From: Streptomyces halstedii
GTDB taxonomy: Bacteria > Actinomycetota > Actinomycetes > Streptomycetales > Streptomycetaceae
Length of the DNA stretch: 64,000 bases
Direction: 5' to 3'
Assembly: GCA_000720535.1 (NCBI GenBank)
Contig: JOAZ01000006.1
Coordinates: 186,001-250,000 of the forward strand
The notes below the pieces were generated by a model that saw only the letters and a program-made list of their open reading frames with translations, was not told where the DNA came from and searched no databases. The translations under genes and the position numbers were made by a program. The number at the start of each line of letters is the position of its first letter. Within the stretch, counting starts at the first letter, position 1. This document shows positions 8,525-18,397 of this stretch, one piece after another.

Positions 8525-8695
8525 ATGGGTCCCCTGCTTCTCGTTCTTCTGCTCGCCCTGATTCTTTTCGGTGCCGGTTTTGCACTCAAGGCACTGTGGT
8601 GGATCGCGGTGATCGTACTCATCGTCTGGCTGATCGGATTCTTCGTCCGGCCCGCCGCGAGTGGCGGTAAGCGCGGTCGGTGGTACCGCTGGTAG
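8525..8695 (+). CDS. Small hydrophobic membrane protein
   Basis: A 56-residue protein from ATG 8525, with GGAGG about ten bases upstream. The body is almost entirely two hydrophobic stretches (LLLVLLLALILFGAGFALKA and WWIAVIVLIVWLIGFFV) followed by a basic tail GGKRGRWYRW. It belongs to the short hydrophobic proteins commonly annotated in Streptomyces simply as 'hydrophobic protein'. A very strong terminator follows 24 bases after the stop. Function unknown; small size and context next to a PRC-barrel gene suggest a stress-linked membrane peptide, which is inference. Confidence 0.7.
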   Translation: MGPLLLVLLLALILFGAGFALKALWWIAVIVLIVWLIGFFVRPAASGGKRGRWYRW

Positions 8696-8718
8696 ACAGC
8701 GCTTCACCATGACCGATG

Positions 8719-8758
8719 ATGCGAGTGGGCCGGAAAGAGATTTCCGGCCCACTCGCAT
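8719..8758 (+). terminator. Strong intrinsic terminator
   Basis: A perfect 18-bp inverted repeat (ATGCGAGTGGGCCGGAAA and its complement) closed by a GAGA tetraloop, followed by a T-rich stretch (TTTTCATTTCTTT). It ends transcription of the small hydrophobic protein gene. Confidence 0.9.
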
Positions 8759-8849
8759 TTTCATTTCTTTCTCCATGCGTGTGTGTCTTCCATGATCGGG
8801 GGCACCCGCCTTGTCGAGACCGAATGGACCGTCACGAAAGGAGCCGATG

Positions 8850-9203
8850 ATGAGCGACCACCTGTGGGGTTACCAGCCGACAAGCGGTCATACCGCGGGC
8901 GCCGACCTGACCGGTTACACGGTCGAGGCGACCGATGGCAGCATCGGAAAGGTGGACAAGCACTCGGACGACGTGGGCTCGGCCTACCTCGTGGTCGACA
9001 CCGGCGTCTGGATCTTCGGCAAGGAGGTGCTTCTGCCCGCCGGCACCGTCAAGGGCATCGACACCGAGCACCGGACGATCTTCGTCGACCTGACCAAGGA
9101 ACAGATCAAGGACTCGCCGGAGTTCGACAAGCACAAGCACACCGGCGACCCGGCCTACCACGCCCAGGTCGAGAGCTACTACGTCGGCCACCGCCTGCGG
9201 TAG
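8850..9203 (+). CDS. PRC-barrel domain protein
   Basis: A 117-residue protein. ATG 8850 is preferred over ATG 8847 because GGAG lies at 8840-8843 with better spacing. The PRC-barrel signature is LTGYTVEATDGSIGKVDKHS, followed by AYLVVDTGVWIFGKEVLLPA and GIDTEHRTIFVDLTKEQIKD, as in the stand-alone PRC-barrel proteins widespread in actinobacteria. The fold is a small beta-barrel used in adaptor proteins; no catalytic function is indicated. A GC-rich hairpin follows the stop codon. Confidence 0.85.
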   Translation: MSDHLWGYQPTSGHTAGADLTGYTVEATDGSIGKVDKHSDDVGSAYLVVDTGVWIFGKEVLLPAGTVKGIDTEHRTIFVDLTKEQIKDSPEFDKHKHTGDPAYHAQVESYYVGHRLR

Positions 9204-9231
9204 GCACGACGCAGGCACCGCCGCCGGACAC

Positions 9232-9271
9232 AGGCGGGGGCAGACCCGGACACACGGGCCTGCCCCCGCCT
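9232..9271 (+). terminator. GC-rich hairpin terminator
   Basis: Arms AGGCGGGGGCAG and CTGCCCCCGCCT (12 bp) enclose an inner CCCG/CGGG pair, giving one long stem 29 bases after the PRC-barrel stop. No T-tract, as is usual in Streptomyces. Confidence 0.6.
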
Positions 9272-9330
9272 CTCGGCGTGCGGGGCAGGACGCCGGCAGG
9301 AGCACGGAGCGCTTCCGACCGGCGCCACGG

Positions 9331-9567
9331 TCATCGCGGCAGCTGCCCTTCCCGGTTGATCTCCCTCACCCGGGCCCGCAGCGCGACGCCCGGCGGCGCC
9401 GGGCGCACGGACTCCCACGGGCACTCCCACTCCGCGCCGCCACCCGGCGGCCGCAGTTGTACGTACGGTCCCACGCGCCTCATCACCCGGCCCACCCGTC
9501 CGTCGCGGCCGTCCACCGCGAAGGTGCCGGGCTCGGGCGTACACGGCTCACGTCCTTCAACTGTCAT
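9331..9567 (-). CDS. Small basic/acidic protein, unknown
   Basis: A 78-residue frame from ATG 9567, reading MTVEGREPCTPEPGTFAVDG. A core FAVDGRDGRVGRVMRRVGPY and VQLRPPGGGAEWECPW suggests a small beta-barrel resembling the histidine-kinase-neighbour or ribosome-associated small proteins seen beside regulatory genes in Streptomyces. I do not recognise the family. Its first 11 bases overlap the end of the upstream 80-residue gene on the same strand, favouring a two-gene transcript. Confidence 0.5.
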   Translation of the reverse strand: MTVEGREPCTPEPGTFAVDGRDGRVGRVMRRVGPYVQLRPPGGGAEWECPWESVRPAPPGVALRARVREINREGQLPR

Positions 9568-9799
9568 GAGGGGCCTTCGCTTCGAGCTGGGCGGTCAGGC
9601 GCAGCGCCGTCTCGATCGAGCACCGGCCGAGATCGACCAGCGGGACCGGCTCGCCGCCCGCGCACGACACCGGGTCGACGCCCAGCGACGGCAGTTTCAC
9701 CCCGACCGACGCGAGCCCGGCCCGCAACCGCGCCACCGCCTCCTCCGCCGCCCGCACTCTGTCCCCTGCTTCATCGCGCCGTTCCGTAGCCGTCATCAT
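9557..9799 (-). CDS. Small helical protein, unknown
   Basis: About 80 residues starting at ATG 9799 (MMTATERRDEAGDRV); ATG 9811 and GTG 9817 are in-frame alternatives and GGGAAAG lies just upstream. The N-terminal half is a probable amphipathic helix (ERRDEAGDRVRAAEEAVARL), followed by VKLPSLGVDPVSCAGGEPVP and a second helix. It has the look of the small Streptomyces proteins that accompany secreted or regulatory genes, but no function can be assigned. Overlap with the next small gene suggests co-expression. Confidence 0.5.
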   Translation of the reverse strand: MMTATERRDEAGDRVRAAEEAVARLRAGLASVGVKLPSLGVDPVSCAGGEPVPLVDLGRCSIETALRLTAQLEAKAPHDS

Positions 9800-9912
9800 G
9801 ATCTTTCCCATTTCCACGCTGAGTAGCGGGTATGCCTACACAGCGTGGCCAATTCCCCGACGCGGAGGAAGAGATGTGGTCTCCGCGGCCGCCCGTGCCC
9901 GCGTCGAGGGGG

Positions 9913-11238
9913 TCAACAGGGCACGGGGCGGCTGTCGTCGTCCGTGTCGTCGGCGGCGTCCACCGCGTCCACGGTGTCACCGGGAGCCAGGGAACGGATG
10001 CCGGGTATCGGCGACGGCAGGAGCCAGAGCAGCGACAGGGCTCCGCCGACAGCGGCGACGAGGAGAGTCGGCCTCAGACCGACGAAGGTGGCGAGGAGCC
10101 CTCCGACGACGGCACCGAGGGGGCGTACGCCGTAGTTGATCGTGCCGTACGCGCCGGCCACGCGACTGCGCATGCCGTCGGGGATCACCGCGGCCTGGAG
10201 GGAGTTGAGGTTGACGTCGAACAGCATGACGCCGAAGCCGGACAGGAACTCGGCCGCGGCCAGCGCACCGGCGCGGAGCCAGAGCGGGCCGTCGGCCGCG
10301 GCGACAAGGGCGGTCGGCGCGGGAAACAGGACGGCCCCCACGCAGATGCTGCGCCCCACACCGATCCGTCGCGAGATCTTCGGGGCGAGCACCGCGCCGA
10401 GCAGGGATCCGGTCGCGCCGACCCCGAACGCGATGCCGATCGCTCCCGCCGAGAGCTCCAGGGTCCGGTTGGCGAACAGCACGAGCAGTCCGCTGCCCGC
10501 GACGAAGGAGAAGAAGTTGACGGTCGCCGCGCAGCTGAGGGCGGCCCGCAGCACCGGATGGCGGACGACGAACGTCAGCCCCTCCCGGGCGCGTCGCCAC
10601 AACGGAGGCGCCACCGGGTCCCCAGGGGCGGAAGGCGGTTCGTCGACCGGTACCCGGCCCACCAGGACCGCTGACGCCAGAAAGGTCAGGGCGTCCACGA
10701 CAAGGGTGACGGGCGCGGTCAGCACCTGGATCAGAGCGCCGCCGACGGCCGGGCCGACGACGTACGACGCGGACCGGGTGGCGCTGAGCTTGCTGTTCGC
10801 GTCGACGTAGGAGGCGCGCGGCACCAGGCGTACGAAGAAGGGCGGATAGGCGGTGTTGAACAGCACCCCGGCGGCGCCCGTCAGCAGCGCCACGGCGTAC
10901 AACTGCCCCAGTGTCACCGCCCCCAGCAGGTAGGCCACCGGGACGCTGAGCAGTACCACGGCGCGCACCAGGTCGGCGAGGACCATCAGGCGGCGCTTAC
11001 GGGCGCGTTGGTCGACCCAGGCCCCCAGAATGATCGCGAGGAGGTTCGGGGTCCAGATGAGAGCGGTCAGCCACGCCACCTGGTTGGCCGAGGCGTTCAG
11101 GGCGCTGACGGCGATCAGGGGCAGGGCGAGTTCGGTGATCCGGTCGCCGAACTGCGAGACCGACTGACCGGCCCAGAAGCGGCGGAACCGTCGATCCCGC
11201 CACAGGGATGTCGCCGCGACCGGCTCCGGGCCGCTCAC
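9913..11238 (-). CDS. MFS transporter (enterobactin-exporter/multidrug-like)
   Basis: A 441-residue, roughly 12-segment transporter starting at GTG 11238, which overlaps the upstream regulator stop as GTGA. The opening SLWRDRRFRRFWAGQSVSQFGD and ITELALPLIAV are characteristic of the MFS subgroup often paired with ArsR-type regulators in actinobacteria. Other conserved segments are WVDQRARKRRLMVLADLVRA, NTAYPPFFVRLVP and SRVAGAYGTINYGVRPLGAV. The C-terminus ends in an acidic Asp-rich tail. Likely a drug or metabolite exporter controlled by the linked regulator; substrate unknown. Confidence 0.85.
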   Translation of the reverse strand: MSGPEPVAATSLWRDRRFRRFWAGQSVSQFGDRITELALPLIAVSALNASANQVAWLTALIWTPNLLAIILGAWVDQRARKRRLMVLADLVRAVVLLSVPVAYLLGAVTLGQLYAVALLTGAAGVLFNTAYPPFFVRLVPRASYVDANSKLSATRSASYVVGPAVGGALIQVLTAPVTLVVDALTFLASAVLVGRVPVDEPPSAPGDPVAPPLWRRAREGLTFVVRHPVLRAALSCAATVNFFSFVAGSGLLVLFANRTLELSAGAIGIAFGVGATGSLLGAVLAPKISRRIGVGRSICVGAVLFPAPTALVAAADGPLWLRAGALAAAEFLSGFGVMLFDVNLNSLQAAVIPDGMRSRVAGAYGTINYGVRPLGAVVGGLLATFVGLRPTLLVAAVGGALSLLWLLPSPIPGIRSLAPGDTVDAVDAADDTDDDSRPVPC

Positions 11239-11933
11239 GGCGCCTTCCGCGTCTGCCCGGCCTGACCGGACTCCCCGGCCCGCTCGGACTCTCCAGACTC
11301 CCCGGCCTGCCCAGCCTGCTCCTCGGAGCCGGCCTCCCCGACCTGCCCCTCGGAGCCTTCCGGCAGTACGTACCGCATCAGCAGGACGCCACGGCCGTCG
11401 GCGGGCCGCTCGGCCGGGTCGCGGGTGACGTACGGCGCGAGAACGCGCTCGATCCCGTCCTCGATCGCCGCGAGTTCCTCGGCGGACACGACGACCCGGG
11501 TGTTGGCCAGCCCGGCCAGCCTGAGCCACGTCGGGTCGAGTGCGGGTCCGACCTCGTCGGCCCATCGGCTCGGGAGGTCGGCGTAGCGCCGGAACATCTG
11601 CTGTGACAGCACCCGCGCGGCGGCCTGGCCCTCCTCGTCGGCCGGGTCCAGCGGCGCCTCGAACCGGAAGCCGCGTGCCGCCGCCTCCCACCTCCGCTGT
11701 CGGCGGTCCGGGCCGGGCTCGCTGTCACGGACCAGCCCGAAACCGGCCAGATGGCGCAGATGCCAACTGGTCACCGAGGGCGTCGCTCCCACATCGGGCG
11801 CGAGTTGGGTGGCGGTCGCGGGTCCGTGCCGCCGCAGGTGGTCGAGGATCGCCAGCCGCACCGGATGCGCCAGCGCCCGCATGGCCTGCGGATCGGTGAT
11901 TTCGATGTCGCCCAAGCGGTTAGGGGTGCCCAT
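11235..11933 (-). CDS. ArsR-like winged-helix regulator
   Basis: A 232-residue protein. The start is placed at ATG 11933 (MGTPNRLGDIEI), because the open frame upstream runs into an operator dyad. Residues about 15-85 form a winged helix: ALAHPVRLAILDHLRRHGPA, TATQLAPDVGATPSVTSWHL and RHLAGFGLV, typical of HTH_20/ArsR regulators. The C-terminal 45 residues are a repetitive Gly/Glu/Ser/Gln tract (EGSEGQVGEAGSEEQAGQAG). It overlaps the MFS gene by four bases, forming a regulator-exporter operon. Two inverted repeats just upstream of the start are the likely autoregulatory operator. Confidence 0.85.
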   Translation of the reverse strand: MGTPNRLGDIEITDPQAMRALAHPVRLAILDHLRRHGPATATQLAPDVGATPSVTSWHLRHLAGFGLVRDSEPGPDRRQRRWEAAARGFRFEAPLDPADEEGQAAARVLSQQMFRRYADLPSRWADEVGPALDPTWLRLAGLANTRVVVSAEELAAIEDGIERVLAPYVTRDPAERPADGRGVLLMRYVLPEGSEGQVGEAGSEEQAGQAGESGESERAGESGQAGQTRKAP

Positions 11934-11936
11934 GAC

Positions 11937-11976
11937 GTGAGAGTGTCCTCTCACAATTCGTGAGAGTCAACTCTCA
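11937..11976. promoter_or_regulatory. Paired operator dyads upstream of the ArsR-like gene
   Basis: Two adjacent palindromes: GTGAGAG-N4-CTCTCAC (11937-11954) and TGAGAGT-CA-ACTCTCA (11961-11976). They begin 3 bases upstream of the regulator's start codon on the minus strand. The repeated TGAGAG half-site and position fit autorepression by a dimeric winged-helix protein. Confidence 0.65.
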
Positions 11977-12172
11977 GATCTCTCCGGTGCGCGGCGGACA
12001 CGCCGTGATCGCGGTCGTCCCGGCGGGCAGCGAGGCGGCCTCGGCGAGGCCGGTGTTCCCGGGGGCGTACGACAAGCGGCGGGGCCGGACCACGACGCAC
12101 TCGGCGGCGCTGCCGGACGCGCCCGGCCCTCGTACAGCACCGGCCCGTCGGCCCGGGCGCCCCGCCGGGCCG

Positions 12173-12805
12173 TCAGGCCTTGCGCACCTTCCAGAGCCAG
12201 CCCGAGCCCACGGCCACCATGACCAGCATCGCTCCCGTCAGCAGCCACGGCAGGAAGGCCGGCACATCGCTGGAGGAGACACCGAAGTTGTAGCCGAGGG
12301 CGATGACCGTCGGGAGGAAGGCGGTCACCGCGACGCCCACCCACTTCTGGTTCCAGTCCCAGTGCCGGGACCTGCACAGCACCACCACGCCGACGATCCT
12401 CAGCACCAGGCCGAGGACGCCCACGAGGATCCCCGCCAGCATCGCGACGACCGGCAGCGCGACCACGACCCAGGCGGGCGTGCGGCGCCTGCCCGAGCCG
12501 CTCACCGGTTCCACGGTCACCGGCGCCACCGCGCGCCCCTCGGGCGCGGCCGCCGCCCCGGAGCCCGCGCCGACCCCCGACTCCTGGAGCGCGGTGGCCG
12601 CGATGGTGCGCGGGTCGCCCAGCTCGCTCAGGATCTCCCGCGTCCCGCCCGGCCGCTCGGCCAGGGCGATCTCGATGTGTTCGGCGAGGTCGGAGACGAG
12701 CTCCTGACGCCGCTCCGGCGGGAGCGCCGACGCCTCACGCCCGACTGCCGCGAGGTACTGCTCCACCAGCGCACGCTCGGTGTCGCCCGCGTTCTCGGCC
12801 TTCAT
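12173..12805 (-). CDS. HAAS-domain (DUF1700-like) membrane protein
   Basis: A 210-residue protein from ATG 12805, overlapping the PadR stop as ATGA. The N-terminal region (ALVEQYLAAVGREASALPPE, then RRQELVSDLAEHIEIAL and LGDPRTIAATAL) is the HAAS domain, a helical module found in membrane proteins paired with PadR regulators. A Gly/Ala linker leads to three or four membrane segments from about residue 110 (WVVVALPVVAMLAGILVGVL, LPWLLTGAMLVMVAVGSGWL). HAAS proteins are thought to be signalling or anti-regulatory partners of PadR; the specific input here is unknown. Confidence 0.8.
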   Translation of the reverse strand: MKAENAGDTERALVEQYLAAVGREASALPPERRQELVSDLAEHIEIALAERPGGTREILSELGDPRTIAATALQESGVGAGSGAAAAPEGRAVAPVTVEPVSGSGRRRTPAWVVVALPVVAMLAGILVGVLGLVLRIVGVVVLCRSRHWDWNQKWVGVAVTAFLPTVIALGYNFGVSSSDVPAFLPWLLTGAMLVMVAVGSGWLWKVRKA

Positions 12806-13191
12806 TCCTCTGCCTTTCCAGATGGCTGCGCGCACGCCGTCGGCGTGAGCAGGCGGTCCACCGCGTCCCGGAAGCCGGGCCACGTCCCCGTGAACTCCGC
12901 GAGTGCCGCGTGTCCGGCCTCGGTCAACTCGTAGTAGCGGCGGGGCGGTCCGGAGGTGGACTCCCGCCAGCTGGTGACGACGAGTTCGTCCCGTCGCAGC
13001 CGTGACAGCAACGGGTAGACCGTGCCCTGGCTCGTCGCCAGCGCCCCCGTCTCCTCCAGCTCCCGGAGCAGCTCCACCCCGTACCTCGGCCCGTCGCGCA
13101 TCAGGGCGAGCACGCAGTACTCCAGGACGCCCTTACGGAGCTGGCTGGCCGCCTTGCTCGGGGTGCGATGCCTCGACCCGGTCGGTTCCAT
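12802..13191 (-). CDS. PadR-family transcriptional regulator
   Basis: A 129-residue regulator. ATG 13191 (MEPTGSRHR) is preferred; GTG 13200 is in frame. The PadR winged helix reads LRKGVLEYCVLALMRDGPRY, GVELLREL, then SQGTVYPLLSRLRRDELV and PPRRYYELTEAGHAAL. This is the short PadR-s1 type with a minimal C-terminal helix. The 4-base overlap with the HAAS gene is the common PadR-HAAS operon form. It probably controls its own operon. Confidence 0.9.
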   Translation of the reverse strand: MEPTGSRHRTPSKAASQLRKGVLEYCVLALMRDGPRYGVELLRELEETGALATSQGTVYPLLSRLRRDELVVTSWRESTSGPPRRYYELTEAGHAALAEFTGTWPGFRDAVDRLLTPTACAQPSGKAEE

Positions 13192-13340
13192 GCAATGCAC
13201 AGTACCTTGCGGCTACGAGTTCCGGAACGGCGGGGCGGCGAGATCCCGTCCACCACACGGGCCCACCGCGCACGGAAAGGGCCCGGAGGCGGCGCACCCC
13301 GCGAAGGGCGGCCGCGTCCGGGCCCGAGTGGCCCTCCGGG

Positions 13341-16007
13341 TCAGCCCGACGCGCAGGCCCGGCCGTTCAGCTTGAACGTGCCCGGGTCCGCGGCCGCCCC
13401 CGTGGCCGAGGTGTTGAAGCCGAAGTCGACCGCCGTACCCGGTGCCAGCGTCCGGTTCCACGCCAGCGGCCGTGCACTGACCGTGCGCCCGTGCTGCTCG
13501 AACTCCGCGCTCCACGTGTGGCTGAGCTTCTGCTCACCGGGCAGCAGCCAGGTCAGCGCCCACGGCTCGACCGGCGCCGAGCCGGTGTTCTCGACCCTCA
13601 CCGACACGGTCGAACCACCGCTCCAGGGGTGCGAGGAGTACGTGACCTCGCAGGTGCGGGCTGCGGTGGTCTGCCCGCCGTCGCCCGCGTCGTCCAGGTA
13701 GGAGGCGATGAAGGCGAGGGGGGCGTTCCAGTTGACGGTGATCTCGTTGGTCGACCAGGAGCCGATGTCGTCGATGTAGCACATCGCGGGCGCGCAGCCG
13801 CTCAGCTTCTCCGCCGCCACCGGGTCACCGGAGCCGGCGGCGGTGCGGTTGGGGCCGCCCGCGACCGAACCGGGCGCCGGGTTCGGCAGGCTGGAGTCGT
13901 ACTGGTGCGCCCAGAAGCGGTGGTGCTGGTTGTGCGAGTCCCGCTCGCCGTAGCCGGTGACGTACGACTGGTTCAGCGGGTTGCGGCCGAACAGGTAGTC
14001 GGCGCCCCGCAGCACGGCGTCCTGGTAGGCGGCCTCGCCGGTCAGGTCGTGGGCGACGGCCAGCACCACCATGTTGTTGAGCACCTGGCTGTTGGACCCC
14101 CAGACGTAGTCCGTTCCCCGGGGCGCGTACGGCAGCCCGTACGCCTGCGCACGGGACTGGGCGGCGTAGCGGTCGGCCGCTGTGGTCACCGTGGCCCGCA
14201 CACCGTCGAGTTGATCGGTAGTCAGGTTGTTGGGCACGGTCGCCAGGGTCAGCGCGCCGAGCCCGGCGGTGGCGCCCCAGGAGAGGCCGCCGCCCGCCGG
14301 GAAGACCGCGTCCGCGTCATCGTGCAGGTCGGAGGAGAGCACCGCCTGGCGGTAGGTGTCCTTGCCCGTGGTGGTGAACAGCTCCGCCGCCGCCCAGTAG
14401 AACTCGTCGGAGACGTCGTTGTCGTCGTACGTGCCGCCGCCGACGCCGTCGTTCGGGTCGGCGAACACGTCCGGGTGCCGCTTCGCCGCGTCCCACGCGG
14501 TCTCGGCGGCCCGCAGGCAGCGGTCCGCGAAGTCCTCGTCGTAGGGGGCGTAGAGCCGGGCGCACTGGGCGGCCGTGGCGGCGAGGTTGAGCGTGGCGGC
14601 CGTGGACGGGGCGTGCAACTCACGCTGCTGCGGGTCCAGATGCGGCTTCATCGGCAGCCCGGTCCACTCGGCGTCGTGCATCTTGTGATGGACCATCCCC
14701 GCCAGCGGCTCGCCGGCCGGGACCTGCATCTTGATCAGGAAGTCCATCTCCCAGCGCGCCTCGTCCAGGATGTCCGGCACCCCGTTGTCCCGCTCCGGCA
14801 CCCACAGCGCGCCGTCATCGAGCTGGGCCGACTCGGCGTTGTCGGCGGTCAGCGTCCGCTCGTAGGTGGACATCAGCTGGGCCACCGAGATCCCGCCGTT
14901 GACCACGTACTTGCCGTGGTCGCCCGCGTCGTACCAGCCGCCCGACACGTCCAGCCGGTAGTCGCAGACCCCCGGCTTGCACGGGACGTCCGTGTCCCCC
15001 TTGTTCGGCGCGACACCGATGTGCCCGGCCGGACGCGCGTACTCCTCACCGACGAGATCCGCGTCGATCTCGATGCCACTGCGGTTGTGGTAGAAGTACG
15101 CCAGCGCGTCGGAGCGCAGACCGTCGTAGAGGTCCCCGCGGATCGAGAACGGCTCGCTCACCTCGCCGTCGACCTCCACGGTGTAGCCGTCGCCCGGCGT
15201 GGTGAGACCGCCGAAGTCGAAGGTGTGGACCCGCTGGCGCGAACTGGGGTCCTCGCCCCGCGGAACGGTCGTACCGGTGGCGGCCGTCGAGCCGTCCCCG
15301 GCCTTCACGGTCCACGTCAGCGGCGCCTCCGCGTCGGTGACCACGGTGCCGCTCTTGACGCCCCGGGGCAGGTAGCCGACCTGGTTGACGCGGACCGGCG
15401 AGCCGGTGTCCGGTACGTACACCGGAGGCTCGGCCCCGCCGCGCAGCGACACGTCGTCCAGGCAGAAGGTCGTGGCGCGCTCGCCACCGCCGATCTGCAA
15501 CTGCACCGACGCGGCCGGCTGGTCCACCGACGCCGTGAACGTACGGGTGACCTGGGTGTCCTCCGTGCCCACCGGGTCGGCGGTGGCGAGCACGGTGCCG
15601 TACGGCTCGACGGCCTCCTGCACCCGCGTCTGGACGGTCAGCGGCACGGTCGAACGGGCGGTGTAGGACAGCTCGTAGCTCTCGCCCGCGACGATCGGGA
15701 TGTCGTTCTGGCCGACGATGACGTCCCAGGCCTCGGCCGTACCGGCGGGGACCTCGACGCACAGCCGCCCCTCGGACACGGCCGCCGAGGCGTTCGGCGT
15801 CCACCACCACGGGGCGGTGCCGGCGGAGAAGTCGCCGTTGGTAATCTGCTCGGGTCCGGGCGCGTCGTCGTCGGCCAGGGCCGTGCCGGGAACCGCCAGG
15901 GCACCCGCGCACAGCAGGGCGGCGGCCGAGATCCCGAGCGCGCGCCTCCCGTACCGGGACCGTGATCGGACGGGTGCGGGCCGGGCGGGGGGTGGTAGGG
16001 CGTTCAC
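13341..16007 (-). CDS. Secreted glycoside hydrolase family 9 endoglucanase with CBMs
   Basis: An 888-residue secreted cellulase from GTG 16007, with AAAGG about nine bases upstream. Signal peptide: basic RSRSRYGRRALG then AAALLCAGALAVPGTALA. Order: CBM4/9-like module (about 50-185, ITNGDFSAGTAPWWW), CelD-type Ig-like domain (about 195-285, RVNQVGYLPRGVKSG), GH9 catalytic domain (about 290-760), and a C-terminal CBM2-like module (about 775-888) with CEVTYSSHPWSGGSTVSV and two cysteines. Catalytic residues are visible: DAGD in GGWYDAGDHGKYVVNGG and the acid/base Glu in WSTNEITVNWNAPLAF. Two CebR-type boxes lie just upstream, so induction by cello-oligosaccharides is expected. Confidence 0.93.
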   Translation of the reverse strand: MNALPPPARPAPVRSRSRYGRRALGISAAALLCAGALAVPGTALADDDAPGPEQITNGDFSAGTAPWWWTPNASAAVSEGRLCVEVPAGTAEAWDVIVGQNDIPIVAGESYELSYTARSTVPLTVQTRVQEAVEPYGTVLATADPVGTEDTQVTRTFTASVDQPAASVQLQIGGGERATTFCLDDVSLRGGAEPPVYVPDTGSPVRVNQVGYLPRGVKSGTVVTDAEAPLTWTVKAGDGSTAATGTTVPRGEDPSSRQRVHTFDFGGLTTPGDGYTVEVDGEVSEPFSIRGDLYDGLRSDALAYFYHNRSGIEIDADLVGEEYARPAGHIGVAPNKGDTDVPCKPGVCDYRLDVSGGWYDAGDHGKYVVNGGISVAQLMSTYERTLTADNAESAQLDDGALWVPERDNGVPDILDEARWEMDFLIKMQVPAGEPLAGMVHHKMHDAEWTGLPMKPHLDPQQRELHAPSTAATLNLAATAAQCARLYAPYDEDFADRCLRAAETAWDAAKRHPDVFADPNDGVGGGTYDDNDVSDEFYWAAAELFTTTGKDTYRQAVLSSDLHDDADAVFPAGGGLSWGATAGLGALTLATVPNNLTTDQLDGVRATVTTAADRYAAQSRAQAYGLPYAPRGTDYVWGSNSQVLNNMVVLAVAHDLTGEAAYQDAVLRGADYLFGRNPLNQSYVTGYGERDSHNQHHRFWAHQYDSSLPNPAPGSVAGGPNRTAAGSGDPVAAEKLSGCAPAMCYIDDIGSWSTNEITVNWNAPLAFIASYLDDAGDGGQTTAARTCEVTYSSHPWSGGSTVSVRVENTGSAPVEPWALTWLLPGEQKLSHTWSAEFEQHGRTVSARPLAWNRTLAPGTAVDFGFNTSATGAAADPGTFKLNGRACASG

Positions 16008-16061
16008 CGATGAGACCTTTCGTCCGGACGTACGGGGCGGGGTGCGGGTGGGGCGAACACA

Positions 16062-16075
16062 TGGGAGCGCTCCCA
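16062..16075. promoter_or_regulatory. CebR operator (perfect 14-bp palindrome)
   Basis: TGGGAGCGCTCCCA is the consensus binding site of the cellulose-utilisation repressor CebR known from Streptomyces. It lies 55 bp upstream of the cellulase start codon. Confidence 0.9.
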
Positions 16076-16105
16076 TCTTGCCGGGGCGCAACGGGCCACG
16101 GCGCG

Positions 16106-16119
16106 TGGGAGCGGTTCCA
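16106..16119. promoter_or_regulatory. Second CebR-like box
   Basis: TGGGAGCGGTTCCA matches the CebR consensus at 12 of 14 positions and lies 30 bp beyond the perfect box. Paired sites suggest tight repression of the GH9 gene. Confidence 0.65.
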
Positions 16120-16238
16120 TGGGACGCGGCCATTGTGCGGCCTGAGACGGGCGTTACGCCAGGGTCATGACAGAAATCGGGGTCCGGCCCGGACAGCACA
16201 CCCGCCGGACGCGGCACACCGCACACGGCACCACACAG

Positions 16239-16280
16239 ACGACCGCCGGCCCCAGGACGAATCCCGGGGCCGGCGGTCGT
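16239..16280 (-). terminator. groEL2 terminator
   Basis: Perfect 15-bp inverted repeat (ACGACCGCCGGCCCC and its complement, 12-base loop) located 43 bp beyond the groEL2 stop codon. Confidence 0.8.
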
Positions 16281-16322
16281 ACAGGTACTACGGGGTACCG
16301 CTGGAACTCTGATCCCGGAGGA

Positions 16323-18017
<1,695 letters not shown>

Positions 18018-18071
18018 TCAGTGGTTCCTTGCCCCACTGGGCCTGCGGGCCTCACCGGCCCGGTCCAAGTT

Positions 18072-18116
18072 CTGTCACTCTCACCTGGAGAGTGCTAACG
18101 CCAATGATTAGCACTC
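18072..18116 (-). promoter_or_regulatory. CIRCE-type HrcA operator region of groEL2
   Basis: Three CIRCE-like half-sites are spaced by 9 bp. On the plus strand they read CTGTCACTC (18072-18080), GAGTGCTAA (18090-18098) and TTAGCACTC (18108-18116). The first pair has the conventional CIRCE order with one degenerate arm (6 of 9). The second pair is a perfect inverted repeat but in the everted order. HrcA control of groEL genes is established in Streptomyces. Confidence 0.75.
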
Positions 18117-18210
18117 GACCCCCGCGAGTGCAAGCGCCTTCGAGGAACACCCACCGAGGGTCGGCGGTCGGGCGACGGGTGGGCGCGAGCGCCTTCGCCC
18201 TCCTGAGGGT

Positions 18211-18290
18211 GTCGCCGCGGCCTCGCCGACGGAGTCGCCACGGCCTCGCCGAGGGAGTCGCCACGGCCTCGCCGAGGGAGTCGCCCGGGG
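18211..18290. repeat. 23-bp tandem repeat, about 3.3 copies
   Basis: Units at 18211-18233, 18234-18256 and 18257-18279 share GTCGCCACGGCCTCGCCGAG plus GGA; units 2 and 3 are identical and unit 1 differs at two positions. A partial fourth unit follows. It lies in the spacer between groEL2 and the cold-shock gene. Confidence 0.85.
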
Positions 18291-18313
18291 CTCCCGGCCG
18301 GACGGCGCGCGGG

Positions 18314-18367
18314 CACGCACGCAGGGCCCGTCCCCCCTTTTACGGAGGTACGGGCCCTGCGTGCGTG
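18314..18367 (-). terminator. Long-stem terminator of the cold-shock gene
   Basis: Perfect 18-bp arms (CACGCACGCAGGGCCCGT and complement) with an 18-base loop, 31 bp downstream of the cold-shock stop. The loop contains CCCCCCTTTT. Confidence 0.8.
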
Positions 18368-18397
18368 AGTAGTGTCGTTCGACCGACCGCGCCGAGC

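Noticed and set aside
13002-15965. 987-codon plus-strand frame opposite the cellulase gene
   Set aside because: No domain resemblance; antisense to a clear GH9 enzyme with visible catalytic motifs.
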